64,000 bases of DNA, taken from positions 571,086 to 635,085 of the forward strand of contig NZ_FODN01000002.1 of assembly GCF_900110375.1 (NCBI RefSeq), read 5' to 3'. Position 1 is the first letter of the stretch, and each line of letters opens with the position of its first letter. The stretch is from Flavobacterium sinopsychrotolerans. Lineage in GTDB: Bacteria > Bacteroidota > Bacteroidia > Flavobacteriales > Flavobacteriaceae. A program made the position numbers and the translations under genes. Below are positions 57,257 through 64,000 of this stretch, piece after piece. The notes below the pieces were generated by a model, which was not told the DNA's origin, did not search any database, and saw only the letters and a list, made by a program, of their open reading frames with translations.

Positions 57257-57367
57257 TTATAAAATCGGTTGTATACCCATTGAGTTTTGGGGCAATGGTG
57301 GTATAAAAAAGGAAAGTTGATTTTCAGGATCGGCTTCCAACCCTTTGTTTAATGAAATTTTATTCAT
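57257..57367 (-). pseudogene. Remnant of a second susC start
   Basis: A 36-codon frame starting MNKISLNKG, matching MKKISLNKG of the complete SusC at 56454, but then diverging into LEADPENQLSFFIPPLPQN and a stop. The upstream 90 bp are nearly the same as the susC leader. All that remains of a second SusC-type gene appears to be its first nine codons and leader. Confidence 0.6.
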
Positions 57368-57454
57368 AATATTGGTATAGTTAATTGAAACGTTAGTTTT
57401 GTTAGCTTCGGTCCTCTATACTTATTTCGGGAATAAGTTGGAGGGCCTTTTTTT
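57343..57454. repeat. SusC leader repeat, copy 2, with hairpin
   Basis: Counterpart of 56432-56541. Its hairpin (57410-57454) keeps the outer GGTCCTC/GAGGGCC arms, and the loop region has changed to a new stem (CTTATT with AATAAG), so secondary structure is kept while sequence changed. Confidence 0.7.
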
Positions 57455-57459
57455 AGTCT

Positions 57460-57486
57460 GTCATTGCGAGGGATGAAGCAACCTCA
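57460..57486. repeat. Fragment of a common Bacteroidota dispersed repeat
   Basis: TCATTGCGAGGGATGAAGCA resembles the widely dispersed intergenic sequence of the form CATTGCGAGGAACGAAGCAA known from many Bacteroidota genomes; only one copy is visible in the window. Confidence 0.4.
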
Positions 57487-58514
57487 CTATTATTAGTGTA
57501 TCATAGGAGATGAGTTTTAGGATTTGAAAATAACCTGCACCTTTTATTAACAAATTCAAATTAAATTAACTGGGTGTTCTGTTCAAAGGACCTTTCGGTG
57601 CAGGAGTTTATAGTTATAAATGACTTATATAATCGTAGGAGTTTTTTAAGTTTTTACTTTCAATTTTTAGTTGCCGTTTGGCATAAGTGTATACTTCCAA
57701 CTAAGAAAATATTTTGTATTTTGATGAATACATGATTTTGTTTTTCGGTTTAAAAAACTCCTTTTGTTCCCCTCTCTGAAACAAACTCTAAAAATTATAA
57801 CATACCATTTGGAAAATAGAAATAAAGACAATACTTTTAAAGTGCGAGTTTAAAGAGGAAAAGCTTAAATCTAGGTGCCAAAAGCATTTTAGGTTTGAGG
57901 TTAGGTATATAAGAGGATTATTATTTTATATAATTCCCTTTATACATTTCAAGGTAGAGTTAAACACATCAGTATTAAAGTCCTGATGGGTGAAGTGTCT
58001 CTGATAAGACTACTTCCCGGTGTTTTTCTATCCTTACACAATGTTTGTTTCAGTTTTGGGATAACAGAAGGCAGCTTGCTTTTAACAGGTAGTTAAGGTG
58101 GTAGGGTAACGGTTGTACATAAAAAAATCGGTTTCATAATTTATAGGTTTATGGTTATGAAACGATGTATTTCGGATATGAAGAATACTTGCAAAAAAAG
58201 CAAGGAGCGGCCTCACACTTTAGAGTCAAGGGCGACCAAACCCATCTTTATAATCTTTCGACTATAAAGTTACTATCTAAAGCTTACGTGAGAACCGCTC
58301 GCATGCCGTTTGCAAAAGTAGGAAACTTTTTGACATGGAGCGACTTCACGATACTCTCGATAGTAAAATTGGTCGTTTTGACTCGAGAAAACATCGTTTT
58401 AATTATGCCAAAAAGGCTAATTATCAATTCGCTAATACAAATATAAGAAATTATTTCAATAATGCAAATTAGTTTCGACATAAACACCAAATAACATTAA
58501 AACAAGTAATTAAA
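57487..58514. other. Intergenic region of about 1 kb with short frames only
   Basis: Mostly AT-rich. Between 58150 and 58472 the base composition becomes more gene-like, with overlapping short plus-strand frames (58165-58446; 58335-58472, a 45-codon frame MERLHDTLDSKIGRFDSRKH), none of which I recognise. It may be the scar of an insertion at the edge of the accessory region. Confidence 0.35.
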
Positions 58515-59021
58515 ATGACTCATAAATTTGAAAAAAAGGAAAATAACGCGTCAATATATAGATTAAAACTTGGGATGAAACTTAAGGAAAATAGACTTAT
58601 GAAATGTTTTTCAATTTTAGACATAGTTGAAATGACGAACATATCTAAAAGTACTATTATAAAAATTGAAAAAGGAGAAGCAAAAGATATTGACAATTAT
58701 GTTGAGTATGCAAAAGCTGTTGAGTACCCGTTTGAGACTTTAATTGATTTTGAAATTAAATTAGAGCCTCTGAAAGAATTATCTGCCTTGCGGAAACAAG
58801 CTACCAAATTGACAGCGAAAATTCGTAAGAACATTGTAAATACTTCTTTTTTAGGTGCTGGTAAAACAACATCTGAAGTAAGGGATGAACTAATCAGAAT
58901 AAATGAAATTGCCAACACAGTTAAATCAACTGAGATTGCTGGAGTTATGAGGAATCTGGTCGAAGACAGTATTTTAAGGAAAGAGAAAAAAGGGAGTAAG
59001 AATCTTTACCTGAAGGGTTAA
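58515..59021 (+). CDS. HTH-domain protein, antitoxin- or repressor-like
   Basis: 168 residues. Residues about 18-75 form an XRE-type helix-turn-helix (LGMKLKENRLMKCFSILDIV, then EMTNISKSTIIKIEKGEAKD). The C-terminal 90 residues are helical and basic (LRKQATKLTAKIRKNIV, GAGKTTSEVRDELIRINEIA) and end in RKEKKGSKNLYLKG. GAGKTT resembles a P-loop by chance only: no Walker B or other NTPase part exists. It stands alone 285 bp upstream of the two-gene unknown module and could be its repressor. Confidence 0.75.
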   Translation: MTHKFEKKENNASIYRLKLGMKLKENRLMKCFSILDIVEMTNISKSTIIKIEKGEAKDIDNYVEYAKAVEYPFETLIDFEIKLEPLKELSALRKQATKLTAKIRKNIVNTSFLGAGKTTSEVRDELIRINEIANTVKSTEIAGVMRNLVEDSILRKEKKGSKNLYLKG

Positions 59022-59221
59022 TATGTAGCTTTTATTATTTTTCATTATACTGATCGCGAGAAGAACTATTAGAGAATGTAGAAAGTTATCGTAAACTTTA
59101 ATGGTTGATAAATTGTTCAGTATATCACTAAAAGTGGGTATTGTAACAATAGTTAAAAAAACCTTTATTTACGAACTAGGATATATAGCATGAGTTGTGG
59201 TAAAACTTTAAAAAAATGTTA

Positions 59222-59255
59222 CTAGTTTATGTTATATACTAGTTGTAGGCTAGTT
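59222..59255. promoter_or_regulatory. Cluster of CTAGTT repeats before the two-gene module
   Basis: CTAGTT at 59222, 59239 and 59250, about 52-85 bp before the ATG at 59307. Such direct repeats in a leader may be a binding site, for example for the HTH protein upstream. AT-rich sequence makes chance repeats possible. Confidence 0.3.
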
Positions 59256-59306
59256 TATCTCAAAATTCCGAATAAAAAACTGAAAAAGCAAACCAAAAAT
59301 TAAAAG

Positions 59307-60284
59307 ATGAATAAACCAGAAAGTGTCAGATTAGAAGTTTTTAAATTCAATTTGAGTCCGAGAAAGTCATATAAAGGAACGAATTCTTTTAGAGATTTAT
59401 TTATAAAAAGAACAGATGAACCTACAAATATAGAAAACACAAAATTATATTTAAGTTTCTTCAAGCATATGATTTCAATTTTAGATAGTGAATATAAAGT
59501 TGTAAGAAACAAAGCTTTTACACTTATTAATGAAAATAATCAAACTAGTTTTAGCGCACCAAAAAATATTATATATGGAGTTTTGGAAGGCGGACAAATG
59601 GGCGAAGGAAAAACTAGACGTAAATTAAAAAATAAAACCAATTCAAATTCGTTGGACGGTGACGTAATTAATGATAAATATTTCTTTTACATTTATGCAC
59701 CATTGAATGATAGTAATGGATATATTATGTTTCAAATTTATCAACAAGATAACATTAGAGAAGAATTTATGAGCTTCGTTTTTAAAGAAATATACAAAAA
59801 TGAAACAGATTATAATATGCCCAATTATGACGTCTTCATTCCTCAATCAATAAAAGATGAATTCAAAAGCTCCGCTAAAGTTAAAGAATTGAAATTTACC
59901 GAAACTGTTTTATCTACGGAAATTGAAAAATCTGCGAGTTTTATGTCTATAAATGAAAGTTATAAAATTGAAATAAAAATTACTCCCATTAAAAGCAAAA
60001 TACAAATGTCTTTACTAGATACACTAGTTCAACCATTTTTGAAAAAAAGCTTTAATGGCATTGGGTTAGATAATTTTGATAAAAAAAATGTAGTTCTAAA
60101 AAATAATAAAAAAACAGCAACATTTGAAATGGATGGTGCAGGAGATATAATGCCTCGAATATATTTAAAAGGAAAAATTCCTATAAGCCAATTTGGTGTT
60201 CCTGATTTTGATGAGTTAAAAAAATATTGCGATGGAATATTAGAGGGAATATTATCCGAACAACCTAAAGTAAAAGAAATATAA
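59307..60284 (+). CDS. Unknown soluble protein, first gene of a two-gene module
   Basis: 325 residues, no signal or membrane segment, lysine- and asparagine-rich. Early landmarks are SVRLEVFKFNLSPRKSYKGT, LFIKRTDEPTNIENTKLYLS and a central strand-rich part (FFYIYAPLNDSNGYIMFQIY, FIPQSIKDEFKSSAKVKELK). The end reads GAGDIMPRIYLKGKIPISQF, then FDELKKYCDGILEGIL. No nuclease, NTPase or nucleotidyltransferase motif is visible. The four-span membrane protein gene begins two bases after its stop, so the two proteins must act together. Soluble sensor plus small membrane effector is a layout known from abortive-infection systems such as RexAB and Kiwa, but homology to either is not shown. Confidence 0.8.
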   Translation: MNKPESVRLEVFKFNLSPRKSYKGTNSFRDLFIKRTDEPTNIENTKLYLSFFKHMISILDSEYKVVRNKAFTLINENNQTSFSAPKNIIYGVLEGGQMGEGKTRRKLKNKTNSNSLDGDVINDKYFFYIYAPLNDSNGYIMFQIYQQDNIREEFMSFVFKEIYKNETDYNMPNYDVFIPQSIKDEFKSSAKVKELKFTETVLSTEIEKSASFMSINESYKIEIKITPIKSKIQMSLLDTLVQPFLKKSFNGIGLDNFDKKNVVLKNNKKTATFEMDGAGDIMPRIYLKGKIPISQFGVPDFDELKKYCDGILEGILSEQPKVKEI

Positions 60285-60286
60285 TT

Positions 60287-60892
60287 ATGTTTTTAAACAT
60301 AAAAAATATAAAAATTAATGCTAAAAAATCATTATACACAAATATTAATGGTGAGGAAGAAAAATGGAGTTATGCTTACATTTTTGTCAAAATAATTATT
60401 CCAATTATTAGTTGTTTAATTGTATATATCAACCAAGACAAATTAATGGAAGACCCAAAAGTGATAGTAATGTTGTTATCACTTTTTTCAGGATTAATGT
60501 TTGGAGTTTTAATAAAAATTCCAGACAAATTTAAAGATTTAGAACCTAAAGAGAATGAAACAAAACTTGATGAAACAAAAAGAAAACAGATAAAAAATTA
60601 TCTAAAGCTTTTTATGTATTCTTTGTCATATTCCATTTTAGTTGCACTTTTTTCAATTTTTTTCGTCATTTTAAACTCGTTTTTTCCAAGTTTAATAGAA
60701 TTAGACTTAACTAAATTTAAAATAATAGAAGATATCAAACAATTAGATTTACTAACAACGTTTTTATTAATTTTAATAATTTTTTACCGCATATTATTAG
60801 TAAATTATCTTTTGAACTTTCTATTTTTTATATTTCGAGCTGTAACAAATTTATATGAATTTATGCTCTATGAGTTCAGTAAAATTAAATAA
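60287..60892 (+). CDS. Four-helix membrane protein, second gene of the module
   Basis: 201 residues. Four hydrophobic segments: about 29-48 (IFVKIIIPIISCLIVYI), 58-77 (VIVMLLSLFSGLMFGVLIKI), 107-132 (LFMYSLSYSILVALFSIFF) and 154-185 (LLTTFLLILIIFYRILLVNY). A charged cytoplasmic loop (KFKDLEPKENETKLDETKRK) separates helices 2 and 3. Tightly coupled to the 325-residue protein (2-bp spacing). Plausible role: membrane-damaging or channel-type effector of a defence pair, by analogy with RexB and KwaA; no sequence match is claimed. AT content exceeds that of most of the window, as in other horizontally acquired genes. Confidence 0.8.
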   Translation: MFLNIKNIKINAKKSLYTNINGEEEKWSYAYIFVKIIIPIISCLIVYINQDKLMEDPKVIVMLLSLFSGLMFGVLIKIPDKFKDLEPKENETKLDETKRKQIKNYLKLFMYSLSYSILVALFSIFFVILNSFFPSLIELDLTKFKIIEDIKQLDLLTTFLLILIIFYRILLVNYLLNFLFFIFRAVTNLYEFMLYEFSKIK

Positions 60893-61485
60893 AAACAAGC
60901 CTACAACAGCTAGAGATTCCTTGCGTGCGCAGCACGAACAATGAAACTCCTGTTGAACAGCCTGTCCCGCTTTTTCGGGAGAACCGTTCACTGGCAGGTA
61001 ATATGGAGTTTTCGTAAAGTTTTGAGAGAGAATATCAAGAGGATTTAGTGTCCTCTTTTTTTGGAGTAGTTTTAAGCTTGGTTTTTTGAGTGTTTTTCTT
61101 GACTTTTGTGCAAAAGAGCCCGACCTAGCAGATATACCCCAATCGTTAGGCAGTTTTCTAAACTGTGCCCATAACAATGAGCAAATAATGATTGATTTTT
61201 CACCCTACAATCTGCAATTGATTTTTTACTTTGATGGATCAAAATCTAGTAAAAACAGTATATAAAATTATTGGCATTGCATTTTGAGGATATAACAGCC
61301 ATTTTTAGTGCTTTTCACGAATTGTTTTCTTTTAATAACCATCAAGCAACTTTTTACAGAAAGAATCTTAATTGTAGTTTAAATCCCATATATTTACTTT
61401 CTCGGTAACAAAATAAAGTGCGTTTAGAGATTTTTAGACGAAATGAAGTTGTGGGCAATGTTATTGAGTTAATACCTAAAAATTA
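60893..61485. other. Intergenic region with hairpins
   Basis: About 590 bp. A GC-richer block at 60900-61020 contains the small hairpin CCCG-CTTTTT-CGGG (near 60966) and a weak dyad between CAACAG and CTGTTG (about 60906-60956). It looks like a dispersed non-coding element rather than a gene. The rest is AT-rich with no frame of interest. Confidence 0.4.
61037..61062 (+). terminator. Probable terminator downstream of the two-gene module
   Basis: AGAGGA, loop TTTAGTG, TCCTCT followed by a T-run; short stem but a good tail. Confidence 0.5.
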
Positions 61486-62706
61486 ATGAATCATAATCCT
61501 AAAATTTTTATCCACTATTCTTGGGACAATGAACTCCATAAGATATGGACACTTTATTTAGCAAATAGACTTAGCTCAGATGGTGTTGACGTAATCTTTG
61601 ATCAATATGATTTAAAGTTAGGATCAAACAATAATTATTTTATGGAGCAAATTTCAAAAGCATCGAAAGTTCTCTTGATTATGACTCCAGACTATAAAAT
61701 TAAAGCAGACAATCGAATTTCGGGTGTGGGATATGAATATCAAATAATAAGTACGGAATTTGCAAAAACAATTTCTACTAACACGAAGTTTCTCCCTATT
61801 CTCCGAGCCGGTGATATTGAGTCAAGTATACCTACTTTCCTTCAATCCTTTCTTTATTTAGATGTTAGAGCTGACGGTGAGTTTGAGAGAAAGTATATTG
61901 AACTTTTAAAGAACATATATGATGAGCCGCTGAATCCAAAGCCACCTCTAGGCAAAAAACCAAACTTTACGGATGCAAAACCTATTTCAAAAATAAAAAC
62001 AATGACTGATGTTTTGGGATTAGGATTGTCCCGAGCACAAGTACATAAAATTTTAGGAAAGCCTGACACAAAGGACGCTTTAATAGAAACATATTGGAGT
62101 CATGGACTAGAGGTTATTTATAATAAGCATTGGGACAAGGTTGATGGGGTTTTAGCAAAGCGGCAACCGTCAGGAATTAGTTTCGATTATGAGGTAAACG
62201 GTATATTCCTTGAAGAAAGCTTTGCGGAAATCAAGGCCAAATTAGGAAATCCTTTAAACTGGGGTTTACCGAATCCATTTACTTCATATGCATTTTATAA
62301 AATCGATAATAAGTTTCTTACCATAGCTTTATGGAGAGCAACACCTGATAAAGAATATGCAGATTTCAAAATGGGTACAGCTTACGCTATCGCATATTGC
62401 GAAGAACATTCCGCCATTGCATGTGAACCAATAATCGCTGCAACTATTGAAGAAATCAGAGCGCGAAAAAATCTAACTTATCTTGAGAGGAAACCACAAG
62501 ATTATGAAATTGATTTTAAAGCAGATTTTTTCAATGAAGAATATATGATTTCACCTCCATACCCGTTTTTAGGCGGTGGCTACATGATTACTGTATTATT
62601 TCAAGAGTCAGGAACACTAGTGGATTTTTGGCTTTATGATTTAATGTGGTCATATCTAGTCATAAGAATGATTGGCTTACGAAATATTAATGAAATAGAA
62701 AAATAG
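61486..62706 (+). CDS. TIR/SEFIR-domain protein with a BamE/SmpA-like C-terminal region
   Basis: 406 residues. The N-terminal domain (1-150) is TIR/SEFIR-like: KIFIHYSWDNELHKIWTLYL, SSDGVDVIFDQYDLKLGSNN, SKVLLIMTPDYKIKADNR, GVGYEYQIISTEF. Bacterial TIR domains commonly cleave NAD+ or make signalling nucleotides during anti-phage defence; the Glu in GVGYE is at a plausible catalytic position, not verified. Residues about 170-280 hold two copies of a BamE/SmpA-type pattern (LGLGLSRAQVHKILGKPDTK; GIFLEESFAEIKAKLGNPLN). Residues 280-406 are unknown. It stands alone with a hairpin on its 3' side. The combination is unfamiliar to me. Confidence 0.8.
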   Translation: MNHNPKIFIHYSWDNELHKIWTLYLANRLSSDGVDVIFDQYDLKLGSNNNYFMEQISKASKVLLIMTPDYKIKADNRISGVGYEYQIISTEFAKTISTNTKFLPILRAGDIESSIPTFLQSFLYLDVRADGEFERKYIELLKNIYDEPLNPKPPLGKKPNFTDAKPISKIKTMTDVLGLGLSRAQVHKILGKPDTKDALIETYWSHGLEVIYNKHWDKVDGVLAKRQPSGISFDYEVNGIFLEESFAEIKAKLGNPLNWGLPNPFTSYAFYKIDNKFLTIALWRATPDKEYADFKMGTAYAIAYCEEHSAIACEPIIAATIEEIRARKNLTYLERKPQDYEIDFKADFFNEEYMISPPYPFLGGGYMITVLFQESGTLVDFWLYDLMWSYLVIRMIGLRNINEIEK

Positions 62707-63070
62707 AAGACTGTTTCCCGCTACCGCACGAATCCTTTCGTGTGGTACTTAACCCGATTGCTCAGAATGGTAGATAAGAATAGAGCTAATTGTAGTTTGA
62801 TTTTTAGGTCTTTACCTTTTATCGAAGATTTATGAGCTTAGGACTAATTGTGATAAAAATGGTAATTGGAAGAGTAGGAGGAAGAGGTAGAAAGATGCTG
62901 AGATGAGGTGTATTTATTTGTTTTGAAAATTTGTAATAAAAAAACTATACATTAGCAAAACGATAAATACTGACGTTTGTCAGACATAGCAACCCAATTT
63001 TGGTTAGATATGTCGGACGCTATCAGATATATATACAAGTTATAGGGCATTTTAAACAGACGACAACCAA
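62707..63070. other. Intergenic region with a hairpin after the TIR gene
   Basis: ACCGCACGAA (62723-62732) pairs with TTCGTGTGGT (62737-62746) with one G-T pair, 17 bp after the stop; without a T-run it is a weak terminator candidate. The remaining 320 bp show no frame or promoter that I trust. Confidence 0.45.
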
Positions 63071-63973
63071 TTGAAAAGACGACCTCTATATATTGAAACA
63101 AAAATAAAATGTGACTTTGATACACTGTGGACAAATACGCAAGAACCGTCCATTCATCAACAATGGGACTTACGTTTCACAGAGATTGAATACTTACCAA
63201 AAAATGACCCGACAGACCCTGAAAAATTTCTATACTCAACAAAAGTTGGCTTTGGAATTAAGGTTGATGGAATCGGAGAAAGTGTTGCAACTAAAACCAA
63301 AGACAACGGGGAAAGCACATCAGTTTTAAAATTTTCATCAGACAGCAAAATTTCATTAATCAAACAAGGTTCAGGCTATTGGAAATATGTTCCAGAAGCA
63401 GATGGGATAAAGTTTTTTACAGGCTATGACTATGAAACACGTTGGGGACTTTTCGGAAAACTGATTGACAAAATTATTTTCAGACCGTTAATGATTTGGG
63501 CAACTGCTTGGAGTTTTGATTGCCTGAAAAATTGGATTGAAAAAGGACTTCACCCAAAGCAAGCTTTAAATGCTCAAATATCTGTTTTGCTTGTGAATTT
63601 AACTTTAGGAATCATTTGGATTTATCAGGGACTAATTCCAAAAATACTTTTTACTGACACGGGGGAAATTGAAATATTAAGACAATCAGGGTTATTTAAT
63701 GGAAACGAAGAAAATATTTTGAACATCATAGGAATTGCAGAAATTGCTTTTGGGGTAGCATTGATTTTCATTCAGAGAAAAGCTCTTCAGTATTTAAATA
63801 TATTAGGATTGTGTCTTCTCACAGTCGGAGCAATTTTTAGCGACTTGATGATTTTTACACTTCCATTTAATCCATTTTCGCTAAACATATCAATGATAGC
63901 TCTTTCGATAATAGCAATTTTGAATTTCAGCTATTTACCAAAGGCTTCCAATTGTATCACAAAACAGAAATAA
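63071..63973 (+). CDS. SRPBCC-DoxX fusion membrane protein
   Basis: 300 residues. Translation seems to start at TTG (63071), directly before RRPLYIETKIKCDFDTLW, the usual opening of an SRPBCC (polyketide-cyclase-like) domain covering about 1-160 (GSGYWKYVPEADGIKFFTGY). Four membrane helices of the DoxX-like type follow (VLLVNLTLGIIWIYQGLIPK, IIGIAEIAFGVALIFIQ, LGLCLLTVGAIFSDLMIF, LSIIAILNFSYL). DoxX-like proteins are often linked to redox or lipid chemistry. The next gene overlaps its stop (TAATG), implying translational coupling. Confidence 0.85.
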   Translation: MKRRPLYIETKIKCDFDTLWTNTQEPSIHQQWDLRFTEIEYLPKNDPTDPEKFLYSTKVGFGIKVDGIGESVATKTKDNGESTSVLKFSSDSKISLIKQGSGYWKYVPEADGIKFFTGYDYETRWGLFGKLIDKIIFRPLMIWATAWSFDCLKNWIEKGLHPKQALNAQISVLLVNLTLGIIWIYQGLIPKILFTDTGEIEILRQSGLFNGNEENILNIIGIAEIAFGVALIFIQRKALQYLNILGLCLLTVGAIFSDLMIFTLPFNPFSLNISMIALSIIAILNFSYLPKASNCITKQK

Positions 63974-64000
63974 TGAAATCAATATACCAACAAGCTTTAG
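63973..64000 (+). CDS. Start of a gene coupled to the SRPBCC-DoxX gene, cut by the window end
   Basis: ATG overlapping the preceding TAA, then SIYQQAL. Only nine codons are visible. DUF4166 proteins often begin this way and occur beside DoxX-like genes, so that is a weak guess. Confidence 0.5.

Noticed and set aside
58860-58890. Walker A motif (GAGKTT) in the HTH protein
   Set aside because: The protein is too short for a P-loop NTPase and has no Walker B; a chance match.
59307-60892. Calling the pair Kiwa (KwaA/KwaB)
   Set aside because: Sizes are similar, but the membrane gene is second, not first, and I cannot identify DUF4868 in the soluble protein.
60893-61170. Integron attC site (a GTTAGGC core near 61144)
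   Set aside because: No matching RYYYAAC partner at attC distance and no integrase in the window.
60851-61177. Minus-strand 108-codon frame
   Set aside because: It overlaps the membrane-protein gene end and spans the hairpin block; the composition fits repeat DNA rather than a gene.
1-64000. tRNA, rRNA, CRISPR arrays and a replication origin
   Set aside because: Looked for by eye on both strands; no cloverleaf with a T-loop, no regularly spaced repeat array and no dnaA-box cluster was seen.

Overview
The window looks like chromosome of a Bacteroidota bacterium, most probably a Flavobacterium or close relative. It is AT-rich. Putative promoters fit the Bacteroidota pattern (TTTG, then TAnnTTTG) and there is no consistent Shine-Dalgarno motif. 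Gene content is typical of the group: SusC/SusD, an S9 peptidase, a KdpFABC operon with an OmpL-like porin, DUF6520 and conjugative-transposon TraG remnants. These assignments were made by eye from translated sequence, without database searches. I saw no rRNA, tRNA or CRISPR array.

Layout. 1-5.6 kb (minus strand): a cluster resembling chaperone-usher surface fibres, with an outer-membrane barrel protein cut by the window edge, a PapD-like chaperone, three small secreted subunit genes (two almost identical in tandem), one decayed subunit copy and an orphan copy of the subunit terminator. 5.8-16.3 kb (plus): potassium uptake, namely an NtrC-type sigma-54 regulator, two KdpF-like peptides, KdpA, KdpB, KdpC, a porin, a short KdpD without kinase domain and a separate membrane histidine kinase. 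16.8-21.3 kb (minus): a GH130 mannoside phosphorylase/hydrolase and a GT4 glycosyltransferase with a large helical C-terminal domain. 22.2-28.7 kb: a probably decayed stretch, then stress genes (large catalase, two YciF-like ferritin-fold proteins), a DUF72 protein and a SemiSWEET-like protein. 29-33.4 kb: cyanophycin synthetase and a decayed DUF6268-like outer-membrane gene. 33.4-38.1 kb: a PAS histidine kinase, an AraC regulator with a secreted serine hydrolase, and a lipoprotein.

38.8-45.6 kb is a mobile-element scar: a decayed HipBST-like toxin-antitoxin locus with three operator-like palindromes spaced exactly 61 bp apart, and two broken copies of the 3' end of traG flanking a LytS/LytTR two-component system and a Kef-type cation/proton antiporter. 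45.7-56.5 kb: a small cytoplasmic protein, a PAS-AraC regulator, a MauE/DoxX-like redox membrane protein and a secreted four-cysteine DUF6520 peptide, facing a SusC-SusD-S9 peptidase operon. Paired direct repeats with a 21-bp period precede both the regulator operon and the MauE operon, suggesting one AraC-controlled regulon. 56.5-58.5 kb is repeat-rich and holds the remnant of a second SusC gene start.

58.5-64 kb is accessory DNA: an HTH protein, a tight pair made of an unknown 325-aa soluble protein and a four-helix membrane protein, and a TIR/SEFIR protein with a BamE-like C-terminal region. The last two loci have the look of anti-phage defence but no recognised family. The window ends in an SRPBCC-DoxX protein and the start of a coupled gene.
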